Shown: positions 19,501 to 31,595, counted from the first letter of the stretch. The stretch: 64,000 bases of DNA from Silene conica (GCA_029255685.2 CM055314.2:39934790-39998789), one strand, 5' to 3'. Numbers and translations: made by a program. Notes: generated by a model not told the origin, from the letters alone.

Positions 19501-22452
19501 CTATCCGCTGAAGATGCGGAAAATATCCGACCACGGCTTCTGACGGCACGCCGTAGTCTCCACAGTTTTTGCTTCAGTGGCAAAACACATCTTCTTTCCT
19601 CCATCGCAAAGCATATGCGACGGTCTCTCTGCTTGAGCCTGCCTCCTCTTCTTTTTCTCCTCTCGATCCACGACGTCTGGATCCTCATCTTCCCCATAGC
19701 TTAGGCATCCCATTCCTCCTCTCTGGATGATGACTTCCTTCTCCTTGGGTTTCCCCAAACCAATTCCTGCAATAGTCATAATAGAAGTGTCCTCCCTATT
19801 GCTCCCAATCTGGGGCGGAGGTGTAAAAACAGATACAGGAACAGGTAGTAAAGGTGGAGAAGTAGTGATGACCTCATATTTCTTTTCAGAAGTGATAGCA
19901 TTACATGTGATGGGGGTCATAGCATCCTTCTTCCTATAGGATAGGCCATAGATGATAGAATGTTTGCCTACCTTGAAGGTTAGAGTTCCAGTGCCTACAT
20001 CTATAATGGCACCTGCAGTGTGAAGAAAGGGTCTTCCTAGAATGATGGGTATATGGGCATCCTCTGGGATGTCCAAAACAACAAAGTCTACTGGGAAGAA
20101 AAACCTGTCAATACGCACAGGGATGTTTTCTAACACCCCTATAGGTTCCATAGATGTGCGATCAGCCATCTGGACTGTCATACTGGTCACCGCAAATTCG
20201 GTCATTCCTAGTTTTAAGGCAACGCTTAGGGGCATGACACTTATACTAGCACCTAAATCGCATAAAGCCTTCTTAACTGGGAAGGTTCCTATATTGCAGG
20301 GGACAGAAAAACTTCCAGGGTCTTCTAATTTATGAGGGGCAATTACATGTGTTAAAAAGCTAGATGACTCTTCAGTGAGGGCCACAGACTCAACCTTTTC
20401 TAGAGACCTCTTTCTTGACAAAAGTTGTCTCATGAATTTAAGATAAGAAGGAACTTGTTGAACTAATTCTAAAAATGGAACTTGAACATTTAATGAACGA
20501 ATTACATCTTTAAATTTGTCAAAAGATACCTGTTCCTTTGAAGGCACGAGTCTCTCTGGAAAAGGAGCAGCTGAGGATTCCGTATTTGCAGCCCTTTTTA
20601 AAAATCTGGGGGTCTTGTCACCCCTGAAAAGAAAATCTCGTAAGTTATTCGGCAATTCTGGACGAAAGGGGACTTCAGAATCTGCTTCGGTGGTCGGTCG
20701 ACCAGTATCTTCGGTCGGTCGACCAATCTCCTGTTCAGGCGAAAATTTCGGATCCTGCTCCGCGGTCGGTCGACCAGATTCTTCGGTCGGTCGACCGACT
20801 ATGCTGCTACCCGCTGTTTTTTCTTTCTCAGCCCCCACTTTAGCTCCACTTCGCAGGGTTACGACGTTTAGAGTCTCCTTCTTCTGGTCTGGTTTGGTCG
20901 GAAGTTGACCCGGAGCCCTAGTGTCATTCTTGCTCGCGATTTGAGCAATCTGGGACTCCAACATCTTCATCCCTGCCTCTCTAGCCTGCGACTCCTTCTG
21001 AACCAACCCAATAAGATTTTGGATAAGAGCGTCTGTGTTGGGTGGTGGATTGGAAGGTGGTTGAGGGTTGAAAGGTGGTCTTTGGAAGTTTTGTTTATGT
21101 GGGGGTACATAGGTGGAATTTTGCTGAGGTTGCATGTGTTGTGGGTTTTGAACATTCTGGCTTGTCCACCTTAAGTTGGGATGGACATTGTTATTATTTG
21201 GGTCATAGAAATTGTTCCCACGATAATGCTGAAAAGCGGCACATGTCTCATTAGATGAAGTACAGAATTTTGACACATGCCCTTCTCCACCGCACCTCTC
21301 ACAAGCAAAGGGTCCGTCCTGAACGGCGTTCACCTGGTAAATTCCTCCTTTGCTTCCACTCCCTAGATCGAGCTTTCCTGCAGCCTCAAATTTTTCTAGC
21401 TTGGCCGTCAAGGCCTCAATTGCTGACAGGTTGTACTCAGATTTTCTCTGATTTCCTCTGGAAGTACCATGCTCAGCGCGGTGCACGGCAACATCTTCTA
21501 TTAACTTGAGACCCTTAGTCTCTCCTGAATTATCTTGGAATCTTCCATTAGCTGCAGCATCTAAGTAGGCCCTGTTGTCATCATAGAGGCCATTGTAGAA
21601 CTGGTTGCAAAGAAACCATTGTTCGAATCCGTGATGTGGTATGGATCGAACAAGTCTCTTGAACCTGTCCCACGCCTCGCTAAAGTCTTCATTGGGACCT
21701 TGCTTGAAATTGGTGATCTGCGCTCTTAAAGCATTTGTCTTTGATGCAGAGTAATATTTTCTGTAGAAAGCTAGGGCTAAGGTGTTCCAATCTGTAACTC
21801 CCGCAGCAGTGCGGTCAAGGTCTCTGTACCATTCTCTCGCAGAGTCCCTAAGGGAGAAGATAAACATGGTTTGTTTAATCTGGTCCTGCGTCACTCCTTC
21901 TGGGGGTGCTATAGAGCATATGTAATCTGTGAAGATTTCAATATGCTTAGCAGCATCCTCATTGGCCGAGCCTCCAAATTGGTTTCTTTCAACCATAGTA
22001 ATATAGGCAGGCTTGGCCTCGAATGGCTTCCCAGTACCTGCAGGTAAAGTGAACCCTTTGTATAGGTCCTTTGCCTGAGGCATGGAGTGACTGGCAATAG
22101 TAGCTTCTTCTGCCATATTATCTTCTTCTTTAGGAAAAACTGGAAAGTGGGTAAAAGATGGTGTTTTTGGTGAAAGCGGATTGATGGGTGAATTTGGTTG
22201 CGAAGGTGGTGTTTTTGGTGAAGATGGTGGTAACTCGAAAAGGTCTTCTTGAAATAAGGAAGATGGTGAACCTCCTTCCTGATCTGCTAGAAGTTGCTTT
22301 CTTCTTTCCCTAAGAGTCCTCTCAATTTCGAGATAAGTGGTAGGAGTTCTCCTTGAACTGACCTGCGCATAAGAGGGAACTACAAGAAAAAGGTGAGAAG
22401 GTTTAAGGAACAAAAAGTTCCTTAAACAAAGAGAAACAAAAACAAAAAACAA
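19501..22452 (-). CDS. Gag-protease polyprotein of LTR element A
   Basis: Open frame of 983 codons; the natural start is probably MAEEATIA near residue 112 (about 22119), because the part before it is Pro-rich leader. The capsid region follows, with FSLRDSAREWYRDL and WDRFKRLVRSIPHHGF, typical of plant Ty3/gypsy gag. A CCHC knuckle CERCGGEGHVSKFC lies near residues 383-396. Then comes a Pro/Asn/Gln-rich linker with two GRPT-xxx-GRPT repeats encoded by the 33-bp module. The aspartic protease follows, with CDLGASISVMPLS near residue 729 and IILGRPFL. Gag would assemble virus-like particles in the cytoplasm and the protease would mature them. The frame ends without any pol domain. It looks whole. 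Confidence 0.9.
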   Translation of the reverse strand: MFFVFVSLCLRNFLFLKPSHLFLVVPSYAQVSSRRTPTTYLEIERTLRERRKQLLADQEGGSPSSLFQEDLFELPPSSPKTPPSQPNSPINPLSPKTPSFTHFPVFPKEEDNMAEEATIASHSMPQAKDLYKGFTLPAGTGKPFEAKPAYITMVERNQFGGSANEDAAKHIEIFTDYICSIAPPEGVTQDQIKQTMFIFSLRDSAREWYRDLDRTAAGVTDWNTLALAFYRKYYSASKTNALRAQITNFKQGPNEDFSEAWDRFKRLVRSIPHHGFEQWFLCNQFYNGLYDDNRAYLDAAANGRFQDNSGETKGLKLIEDVAVHRAEHGTSRGNQRKSEYNLSAIEALTAKLEKFEAAGKLDLGSGSKGGIYQVNAVQDGPFACERCGGEGHVSKFCTSSNETCAAFQHYRGNNFYDPNNNNVHPNLRWTSQNVQNPQHMQPQQNSTYVPPHKQNFQRPPFNPQPPSNPPPNTDALIQNLIGLVQKESQAREAGMKMLESQIAQIASKNDTRAPGQLPTKPDQKKETLNVVTLRSGAKVGAEKEKTAGSSIVGRPTEESGRPTAEQDPKFSPEQEIGRPTEDTGRPTTEADSEVPFRPELPNNLRDFLFRGDKTPRFLKRAANTESSAAPFPERLVPSKEQVSFDKFKDVIRSLNVQVPFLELVQQVPSYLKFMRQLLSRKRSLEKVESVALTEESSSFLTHVIAPHKLEDPGSFSVPCNIGTFPVKKALCDLGASISVMPLSVALKLGMTEFAVTSMTVQMADRTSMEPIGVLENIPVRIDRFFFPVDFVVLDIPEDAHIPIILGRPFLHTAGAIIDVGTGTLTFKVGKHSIIYGLSYRKKDAMTPITCNAITSEKKYEVITTSPPLLPVPVSVFTPPPQIGSNREDTSIMTIAGIGLGKPKEKEVIIQRGGMGCLSYGEDEDPDVVDREEKKKRRQAQAERPSHMLCDGGKKMCFATEAKTVETTACRQKPWSDIFRIFSG
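20692..20796 (-). repeat. 33-bp bipartite module inside gag, two in-frame copies
   Basis: Copies at 20692-20724 and 20764-20796, starts 72 bp apart. In the coding sense each reads GGTCGACCGACC, nine bases, GGTCGACCGACC, giving GRPTEDTGRPT and GRPTEESGRPT. Here the two 12-mers are direct repeats, not inverted, but the 9-base spacing is the same as in the non-coding copies. Confidence 0.93.
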
Positions 22453-22469
22453 TAAACACTGGCGTCACC

Positions 22470-22487
22470 TCCCCGGCAACGGCGCCA
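22470..22487 (-). other. Primer-binding site of element A (tRNA-Asp)
   Basis: The plus strand reads tccccggcaacggcgcca, the 3' end of plant tRNA-Asp(GTC). The minus-sense PBS TGGCGCCGTTGCCGGGGA lies five bases from the 5' LTR, as usual for the Tat/Athila group. Confidence 0.9.
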
Positions 22488-22492
22488 AAATT

Positions 22493-24037
22493 TGATGCCC
22501 GTCGTTGAGGGTACCAAAGATAAATTTATAATTCCTAACCTTAACAATAGATAGTGAAAGTCAGGGTCGAACCACAAGGAGGTGGGGAATGTTTATTGTC
22601 TTAATGTTAATGTTTTAAGGTAACAATTTTGGGGTTTTGATTGATTGATTACTATATCTAAAGCAAAGATTAAAATAAAACAAGAATTAAAAGATGAGAA
22701 TGAAATATAATAAAAGAGGATGCTAGGATGTTTGGGTAATAAAAAGCTAAGGTAAAATAAATCCTAAGGTCAACATGTATTGCAGTCGCGTAAGGGGGTG
22801 TAACATATCTTTTTAGGTCTATGCTACCTAATAGCTCCTTTCGGCCTATGCTATTAGTTCCTAGGTCTCACAATTATTGGGTGTCAACAATAAGGGTGAT
22901 TCCTAAATCCCAGGTTACATACCTTTCAGCCTTGAGTAACCTATCCGTCTTAAAGTGTAAACCAATGCCCTTCCCGTATCTTTCAATCTTGGGTAGGTCA
23001 TTACTAACATCCTACAAGTCTCCTATTGGTCTCATTGCAGGATATTATAATTTATAAGAAAAGACGAAATAAGAAAACAGACGCGAGTGGTCGACCGACC
23101 GGCTACTCCAGTCGGCCGACCACGGCCTCGGTTGACCGACCGACTATTCCAGTCGGCCGACCGGGGTCCTGCTACAGGTCGGGTTTTTCGGATTTTATTT
23201 ACCTATGCATATTATTCCCTACATCCTAACATATGAAAATTAGTTACTCATGATTGTTAAGACGAATATAAAATTGGGAATAAACATGAAGAACATAGTA
23301 AATAAATTAAGCATGCAAGATTCAAATAAAGCTTGGGATTCTAACTTAACAATTGTAATAAAAGCAATAAGAATAATAATGAAACTAGATCAAAGAAGAA
23401 TTACCACAATTGGGATTAAGGCAGAACTGAATAAACTTTATTGAATGCTTAAGAATTCTTGAATAATGCTAAAAGATGAACTAGATGGTAGAAGATGATA
23501 TATGATAAAGCATGTGAAAAAGCATACCTAACCCTAATCACAAGATTTGTTTATATAGGGTAAAAACTAAGAGTTTCCTTAAGATTCTAATTCTACTTTA
23601 TTTCCGAAAATAAATCGTATGGGCTTCGTTCTGGTCGGCCGACCCGTATAGCTGGTCGGTCGACCACTTCCTGCTGGGCTTCTTTTATTTCCGGCTCTTT
23701 TGTGAAAATTGGACTTTATGAAAATCGGGCCTGGTCGGCCGACCCGTTTAGCTGGTCGGTCGACCGCTTCTGCACGGAAGTCTTCGGTTTTCTTCTGTTT
23801 TGACTCTTGGTACTTGATTTTGACTCCAATTGACTTTTCCATTTATTCCTTAATTTAAGCTAAAGACTTGAGGATACGAATTTGGTGCTAAATCGTCTCT
23901 TTTCCGCATAAATCTGCAAAAGTGCATAAAAATATGAAAGTACACAATTTGTGGGAAATAAAGGCTAAAACATAGTAAATGAGCGACCAAATACGTGTAA
24001 AAATAGATTTAAAACATCATAAAATAGACACGTATCA
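22493..24037 (-). repeat. 5' LTR of element A
   Basis: 1545 bp, same ends and same length as the 3' LTR. It should hold the promoter and polyadenylation signal of the element. Copies of the 33-bp module lie at 23089, 23130, 23633 and 23733. Confidence 0.92.
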
Positions 24038-24042
24038 CTAAG
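24038..24042. repeat. Target duplication ctaag of LTR element A (right copy)
   Basis: ctaag follows cgtatca; it matches the left copy at 15966-15970. Confidence 0.93.
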
Positions 24043-24890
24043 AACTTGATACGGCTAATACTACCTATACTACCTTTCCTAGAGCCCTGTAGCACCTCTT
24101 TAAATGCTTACATCTCACTCATACCAAGGCTGGCTTCAGAACATTGTAACATTATGTTTTGAACATCAAATGCTTATGGTACACAACTACACATACATGT
24201 GGCGTTATATTCATATTTTACAAAGTTTGAGAGACAGCGTAAGGCATGTATGTGCACATAAAAAAAACAGGCAGATTATAGATTGGAACCAGTAACAACA
24301 ATTTAGTAACAACAACAACAACAACAACAATTTAGTCAAGGGTTTGTTTCTTTTGTAACAACAACAGCAATATTTTGATTGTTCTAAAAGAAATAAAGGC
24401 CCTCCTGGCACACGCAATTCCAAATCCTTCAACAACTAGCGATTGGAACCAGTAACAACAATTTAGTAACAACAACAACAACAACAATTTAGTCACTAAA
24501 ATGAGAAAGTAAGGCCAAAATTCACAGTAATAACAACAAATTAGTAACAGTTAGTCTAACTAGACAAAGAAGAGCGAATAAAACTTACATTAATTGGCGA
24601 AAAAGCAAGGGTTTGAGCGAAATTCTTGCAACTGATGAATTGAAGAAGGTATGTGAAGTTGAAATTGAAGTTGAAATTGAACTTGAAGAAGGACGAACTA
24701 AGGAACTGAGGAACTGATGAATTTGATGAAGATGGACGAACTAAGGAACTGAGGAATAATTGATGAATTGAACGAAGCAAGGGTTCCTTCGTTTAATTTC
24801 TCGTATATGTTAATTTGATTATGGAAAAGAATAGTGTATTCAAATTCCTTAGTTTATTTGCCCTATTATTATTAGATACTAGCAGATGTT
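24043..24890. other. CACTA 5' region with simple repeats
   Basis: Untranslated DNA upstream of TNP2. A phrase ggaaccagtaacaacaattt with (aac)n runs occurs twice, near 24286 and 24442. A gaagttgaaatt repeat lies near 24655-24690. No gene seen. Confidence 0.5.
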
Positions 24891-25193
24891 TTTATTTTAC
24901 TTTATATTAAATACCTCAGTTTTATTGTGCAACTGAAGCAAAAGCTTATAGACAAATACGTCTGTTTTGAAAAACAACTGAAGCAAAAGTGAATTTTTAG
25001 TTAAATACATCAGTTTAGGGCAAAACTGATGTATTATTACTGACTCAAAAATGTCAGTTCCTTCTAAAGAACTGACGCAAATAACTTGTCTATAGTGAAA
25101 AATTGGACTCCCGCCCAAATTAAGCCCCTTTTGCGTCAGTTTTTTAGAACCGACGCAAATCACTTGACGCAATAGGGTGTTTTTGTACTAGTG
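24891..25193. repeat. CACTA 5' terminus and subterminal repeats
   Basis: Read on the minus strand from 25193: CACTAGTACAAAAACACC, then repeated GCGTCA and TGACGC units in both orientations (for example 25130-25174, 25060-25085), suited to transposase binding. The element edge is set by ctagtg at 25188-25193. Confidence 0.85.
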
Positions 25194-25851
25194 AACATGA
25201 ACTTAATCTGTTATATACCTATATGCTATCTTATTTTGTGATCTGTGACACATGCATTTGAGGTCCCTCTCTCTTATCTTACCCATAAACCTTACATTGC
25301 GATATTTGCCTTTTGTCCCTAAAACTACATTCCGTACTTAGCCTACCTTACCAAGCCAGTATTTTTAGTCGATGGAAATATTTGAGTCATCTTTGGAATT
25401 TTTATATTCTCTAAAGAAAGAGAAAGAAAGAAAGAAAAATAAAAAAAGAACTATCTTTCCTTACCCATTACCTCACATATCTTTCCTTACCTCAGCATGT
25501 GTCGAAGTCACTTGATTAGTATGTATATACACGGTTGTAGAGTTTATTTTCATGTTAGATTGCAGGCATGTTTTCATGGGTCGAAGTTAGGTGAGTGTCT
25601 TTACAAAATTACTTCTTTCTATCTTTTACATACACTCACCCTGTGCTTATTGTGTGATTCGAGCGACCCGCGAGAGTACATTGGGAAAGTCTCTATAGTT
25701 GATAGATTAAAAAGTTTGACAACTTCATAATTCGTTTTGCATGATTCGTTCACTATTTCCTTGTTGACATTGTATTAAACTGGTTTAGGTTTACTTGTGC
25801 ATTTCGCTCTAAGATTGAAATCGTTCCATAGGTTTAAGATCGAGTCTAATT
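25194..25851 (+). other. 3' interior of element B, non-coding
   Basis: Corresponds in wording to the region next to the polypurine tract of A (for example the taaaagttt / cttacctcacat phrases), with a gaaagaaagaaa run near 25415-25450. No coding frame. Confidence 0.6.
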
Positions 25852-25888
25852 CTTGCTTGAGGGCAAGCAAGGTTTGGTTTGGGGAATT
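25852..25888 (+). other. Hairpin and polypurine tract of element B
   Basis: CTTGCTTG (25852-25859), loop AGGG, CAAGCAAG (25864-25871): a perfect 8-bp stem, then GGTTTGGTTTGGGG before the LTR at 25889. Same arrangement as A on its minus strand. Confidence 0.82.
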
Positions 25889-26723
25889 TGAGGCGTGTCT
25901 ATTTTATGATGTTTTACATCTATTTTTGCACGCATTTCAGAGCTCATTTAGGAGTTTTAGTCGCTATTTCCCTATGTTCGTCTACTTTCGTATTTTTATG
26001 CTATTTTGCAGAATTATGCGGAAATGAGGCGATTTCGAGCCAAATATTACCCTCGGGATTTTTGCATAGCTAAAAGAACCAAGGAATGAAGAAGGAACGA
26101 AGTCCACGCGCAATTCCAAGCCCAAAGGAAAAACTTATGAAGATTCTAGGGGCTGATACACAGGTGCTTCGGCTGACCGACCGAGCTCACTGGTCGATCG
26201 ACCAGCACACCTGACGTGCTAAGTCCAGAAGTTCAGAATCAAAGCCAGAAGACCCCACGGGCCCGATAACCGGTCGACCGACCGAGGCCATTGGTCGGTC
26301 GACCACGGCACAGATTTCAGAAACTCGGAAAATAAGATTAAAGCCCATAATCGTGGATTAGGTTAAGGGAAGCTTTGAAGAATTCTTATTTAGGCCTAGA
26401 CTAACCCCTGACCTAAGGGGGAATATTTTCATCTACCAAGTTTTTGTATCTCTAATTTCACTTTTAGTCTTTAGACTTCTCCTTAGTTGTTTTAGTTTAT
26501 TCAAACAAACTTTCTGTTCCACGTATTCAATTCAATTCAATCCTTCAGTTCTGGAATCCCTCTTTGTTACGGTATTTCTCTTTTAAATTCCGTTTTGTTA
26601 TTTTCATAATTGTTATACCGGTAGATAGAATCCCGAAACCTTATTTGTTAATTGAATGTTTATCGCTTTCATCGCCATGAGTATTGTTATTATTATCATA
26701 GTTACTGTTCTTATTGTTGTTAT
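25889..26723 (+). repeat. LTR of element B, part 1
   Basis: Starts tgaggcgtgtctatttta, as A's LTR does in its own sense. It contains two 33-bp modules. Broken off by solo LTR J. Confidence 0.83.
26171..26304. repeat. 33-bp bipartite module, two copies 101 bp apart in the LTR of B
   Basis: Copies at 26171-26203 (GGCTGACCGACC, gagctcact, GGTCGATCGACC) and 26272-26304 (GGTCGACCGACC, gaggccatt, GGTCGGTCGACC). Element A has its pair 100 bp apart at the matching place of its LTR. Confidence 0.92.
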
Positions 26724-27976
26724 TGTTGGGAAATGTGTCCTCAACAATAGTGCGATCACGTAATTAAATCTCATGACGAGAATGCGCAAGGGATGATACG
26801 AAATTATATTAGTCAACTAACCAACATTAATCGGTAATGATTGGCTGGCTAGAGTTTGACATTACTGTCGTATGACGTTGGTGGTCAGTTGATCCCTTTA
26901 GGTCACACCTATAGGACAATTCCCTTAATTGATAAGATGATCGAATGTATATTCATACGATTTGATCATATTTCTTAAACTCGTATACCGAGAAATCATA
27001 GGTTAAATCTTATTGTAAGATTTATGTTTATAATTGAAACGTGTCAATTATTAAACAATGAACGATATTTTACAATATCGCAATTAGAATGAATCGGGTT
27101 GTGTATTAATACAAAGGTTGTAAATCGTATTGACGATTATCATTAATAACCATTTTATACTAGTAATTATGAATTACTTGTCAATTGATAAATATGATTT
27201 ATTTAATTATATACAATATTTTTACGATAAATATTTATGTGTTTTAAATTAAGATAATTGTATTTTATTACCTTGTGACATATAAGATGTCACATAATGA
27301 ACAATTTTACAATTGACAATTTTATAAAATAAGGTCCATATTATGTTTAGGGTGGCCGGTTATAGTGGAGGTAGGTGTGGGGTGTATTATGTGTTAATTA
27401 CACCTTTAATCATTGTGTTTAAAGGACCTTGAGAACACACACCCTAGAGCCACCCTATTAGCCTTGAAAAGAGAAGATGTTCCCTCCTTTTCTCCTTCCC
27501 ATACCCGGCCACCCCTTCCCATGCAACCTACTTTAAATATTGTGATTAGATTACAATATGATTTATTCTAATGCTTGGCAAAAAATTTCTAAGGTGAGAA
27601 AAATATAAACATCAAATCCTCTAAAATTATTATTGAGATAATAATAATACTAATATTAATAAGTTACATTATTAGTATAAGTAATTCTAATTAAGAGATT
27701 AGAAATTGTGTTAAGGAAAATCGGATCTTGTACTAGCTACTCAAGGTTTCGCTTCAATTAAGGGGTGTCTTGGTGCATCATAGAGGAGGTGTTCTTGTTG
27801 AATACTAAGGAGGATCATCCTTGTGTTGATTTCGTCAAATTGTAAGCATTCGATTCTTACTTTTTCCACATTTTCTATAAGCATCCATAAGATCTAAAAG
27901 TATAATAATCAAATGTTAATTATTATTTATTTAGTATGACTAAAATCTTTAGGTTATGAGATTATTAAACCCAACA
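26724..27976 (+). mobile_element. Solo LTR J (Ty1/copia-like)
   Basis: 1253 bp with ends tgttggg...cccaaca, flanked by gttat at 26719-26723 and 27977-27981. It shares with the LTR of copia element D a stretch after its start (ggttggctNgctagaNtttgac, then ggtcacacctatagga). Orientation is taken from that match. A solo LTR is what remains after recombination between two LTRs. Confidence 0.87.
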
Positions 27977-27981
27977 GTTAT

Positions 27982-28074
27982 GTGTAGCTAAGTTTCATAT
28001 GTTTGGATGTAGGTAAGTAATGGCGTAGATGGCATGAATTAGGGCGACCTGTAGCAGACCTTGGTCGACCGACC
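27982..28074 (+). repeat. LTR of element B, part 2
   Basis: Short B segment between J and C. It ends in the 12-mer GGTCGACCGACC (28063-28074), the first half of a 33-bp module that element C split. Confidence 0.8.
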
Positions 28075-30460
28075 TGTAACACCCCCATTTATTCGAGAGC
28101 CTTTAGCAAATAATTAGAGCTGTTACCATCTCGGAATGTCCGAGGTAGTAAATAATAAAGTAAAACAAACCAAAGTACTTACTATAAAACTGATTAAATT
28201 TAAACTTTTGATATTACAACTACTACGCAAAGAATAAAAATACAACTGATAACATCTAAGTACGTGATCTAATTCTAAGTAGGTCCAAGCCATGTCTCTC
28301 TCCATGCCCAAGCTTCTATTGCCTCTGTCTCTGACCTGTAGAATTTACTCCCCATTCCGGATCATCGTGGGTGTACACGAATACACTGTCAACCTCGCGG
28401 TTGAGTAGGATAACACAATAATAAAAAAATGCAACAATAATAATATGAAAATGCCATGATATGCTCGAGCTCAATCTCGTTCTCAATCTAAAATCTCAAT
28501 CTCAAACCCTTGCACCAAGTCATACCGAACCTCCCGACAGACTATAATCGGCCGTCGCCGAACACCTGCATAAAAGTTGAGGTCACTAGGTCTAGTCCTG
28601 CAGAACTAGCCTGAGCCCAATAATATCATAATCATCTCGTATCCGTAACCAATGCACATGCCATGCTCATGAATGCAACAATACTATTAATCCATCATCC
28701 TATTAAATAATGCAATGCGCGTACCAATAATAATAAACAACACTCAATCCAACCAATACCATTCTCATATAAATCATGCTCAGCATCCATAACACACAAT
28801 CCAACATTCATTCATAACACATCATAAAGTATAGGGTCAGTGTATCCTACCTGGATATCAAATCTGCAAACAAGCAATCACCGTCTAGAAGTATTCCGCA
28901 CCGTCTAGAAGTATTCCGCCTCGCACTCAGTTCCTATAAATATTACTTAAATCAAAAGCTATTCTTACCATTAACATCATTAACACAATTACTTGATCAT
29001 GCTCATTTTCATGCCAATTATAAACTTACTAGGAATAGACTTACTAAAAATAGCACTAACTAAAAATAGCATCTGACCAATTAAATCACAAGATTACAAA
29101 AAACATGATTCATATTAACTAATTATCACTTACTGAATACAGACTTACCAAAAATAGATTTACTATAAATAGCATGCACCCAACTAATCTACTATTACTT
29201 ATCCGATAACATATTCCACACTATTACTAAATTTTCGCATAAAATACAACAATAACAATAATAATATAAATACCCACAAAGATCATAATAATAATACCAT
29301 TAATAAATTAATAAGTGAACAAGGTGATACTAATTAACAATACAATTGGTGTACCATTTAAATAAAATAATAAATAATGATTAGTGATAATAATAATAAT
29401 CCGCTAATAATAATATTAGTAATAGTTTGTTAATAGCGCAACAATTGTACTCAACAACCACAACAATACTTAACATCAATACCCACAAAGCTGAACAACG
29501 TCAACAACTTAACACGTACCCCCATAAAACTTCTGCCATAGACACCAACCAACACCATTGACGTCGCCTGGAACACCACCGGGATCACCTCTGAGCCACG
29601 GTGGTTCCAGGGACGTCAGTGGTGGCTGTTGGAACCGTAGCAACCACTAGCAAAAGCCCCCACAAAACCTATACCCGCAACTTGTTCTGAAATAATATGA
29701 CAGCCCCTGATTCACGTTGTAACCACCCACACGAAAACCCATTCCAAACAACCTTACGCACGACTAAGAACCACCACCAAAACCACCACACGACACCCCT
29801 GCATACCGCCAAGTAAACTACCCTAACTCCCATCTAAACCGTGCACCCACTATGACTCAAAAACGCACGCAAACAACAGACCTAAGACATACTGTTCTGA
29901 ACATGTGTAACACCCCTGAACGAAACCGACTAAACGGACGACATTCACCACCCATATCCACCGTGACAACCACCACCCTCAACTCCAGACCACACCCAAT
30001 CTATTAACTCTAACACCTAGAGCCAACACCAACATAAAAGGGTCGAAAACTAGCATACAAAAGCGTGTTCAGGGACTCTGCTTTAACAACAACAAAAATA
30101 AACGTTTTGACACTGTGATACAAACATTACTCCCGTCGGTCAATGGTGGTCAACAACGACACCACCTTGGTTTAGACACGACTACTAAACATCAGAGAAC
30201 ATCATTATATAAGAATCAGAATCAAAGCTATACTTAATTGATTGAAATAGCGAATAGAAGAGGAAAAGAAAACTGAAAACGAAATTGAAGTTTGCGTGTA
30301 CCCTTTTTCAGACGCCAAATGAACCACCAAGAACCACCTTAAACCACCAGGTGACCCCTCTTCCCTGTTCTCTGATGTGGCGGCAGTGAGTTTATGGGAA
30401 GGTGTGAGGCGTTGTAGGGTTAAGGTTAGGTTTTCGAGACCCTTTTGTATAAAATGGCAG

Positions 30461-31501
30461 TGTAACACCCCCATTTATTCAAGGGCCTGAACTAGGACTC
30501 CTCAGATAAATACAGGTGTTACCATCTCGGTTTCCCGAGGCAGTAGATACAAAGGAAGATAGCAGTACTTTAAATTGAATTTAAACTCAAAACATGTTCT
30601 TACATAACCAAATTATAAAACTGTTCTGATCAAAATAAAAGTACAACTCATCAACTGCTATCGTGTGATCTAGACTCTAGGCAGGTCCGGGTCCATGCTT
30701 CTCCCTTCCCTAAGCTCCCATAGTCTTTATACCTGTCAATCTGCTCCCCAATACATTGGTTCATCACAGGTGTTCACGAATACACAGGGTCAACCACGAG
30801 GTCGAGTAGAGAAGAACTGAATATAAATCACATTACTATAAATAGAAAGTCAAACTTCTCCTCTCCAAATCACAGACCCTTTTATCTCCGCACCAATCAC
30901 AGACCCTTTATCTCCACACCGTTCACAGACCCTTTATCTCCGCACCAATCACAGACCCTTTATATCGATTCCCGCATCATAGGAATATGTAGCCAATATA
31001 TAATATCACAACGTTAATCCATCAATAAGATATACACATATAATTCACCATGGTTAATGACCATGCTTCACAACATAAACAAGTGCACAGTTAATTCCCT
31101 ACCTCGTAATTGCAGAAGAAAATGGCACAATGCACAACCGTTCTCAAAAGTGCTCCACACGAAAACTTCCACCTAAAAGTATATTACTTAATTAATAAAC
31201 TTCCTACTCTCGTAACACGTATACACATTCTATTTATAGACACCTCGTATATTTAGAAAGTTTCCCAACAACCGAGTTACCCAAAATAGTAACTTTCTAA
31301 ATATAGTAGCTTCTAAAAATAGTAACTCCCACAAATAAATAAACACTTGGGTTTTGAAATTCAAATCTAAATCTTTACCATAAATAAAATACTACACCAT
31401 AAATACTAATTACATTTGCCATAAATAAAATATTACCTCATAATAACAAATATTCTAAAACCAACAATAGAAATAATAATAAAAATAATAATAATAATAG
31501 T

Positions 31502-31595
<94 letters not shown>

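Larger units (their letters stand above)
15971..24037 (-). mobile_element. LTR element A: Ty3/gypsy, Tat/Athila-like, gag-protease only
   Basis: Two 1545-bp LTRs (15971-17515 and 22493-24037) with TG...CA ends in the minus sense, flanked by ctaag on both sides. The primer site matches tRNA-Asp and a polypurine tract precedes the 3' LTR. The 4977-bp interior holds one long gag-protease frame and no integrase or reverse transcriptase, so it must borrow these from a relative. This is the arrangement described for non-autonomous gag-bearing elements (TR-GAG type). The LTRs differ at about five sites by eye (about 0.3%). At usual plant rates of 0.7-1.3e-8 per site per year this is about 0.1-0.25 million years. 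It looks structurally whole. Confidence 0.92.
1..25193 (-). mobile_element. CACTA (En/Spm-type) DNA transposon, left end outside window
   Basis: The right end at 25188-25193 reads ctagtg, the complement of CACTAG, so the element begins CACTAGTACAAAAACACC on the minus strand. Subterminal repeats of the type TTGCGTCAGTTCT lie in 24890-25193 and again, in the other orientation, in 1-230, as expected for the two ends of one CACTA element. Between them lie a TNP2-like transposase gene and a Ulp1-type second gene, both on the minus strand. Taking out the LINE (about 4.7 kb) and LTR element A (about 8.1 kb) leaves about 12.5 kb of native element. The right flank begins aac, so a 3-bp duplication aac is predicted beyond the left edge. 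It sits in the interior of element B. Both genes are damaged, so it is not autonomous now. Confidence 0.88.

Noticed and set aside
28123-28311. Small frame in C's LTR, similar at 45255-45443
   Set aside because: Lies in LTR DNA, differs between the two LTRs and shows no domain.
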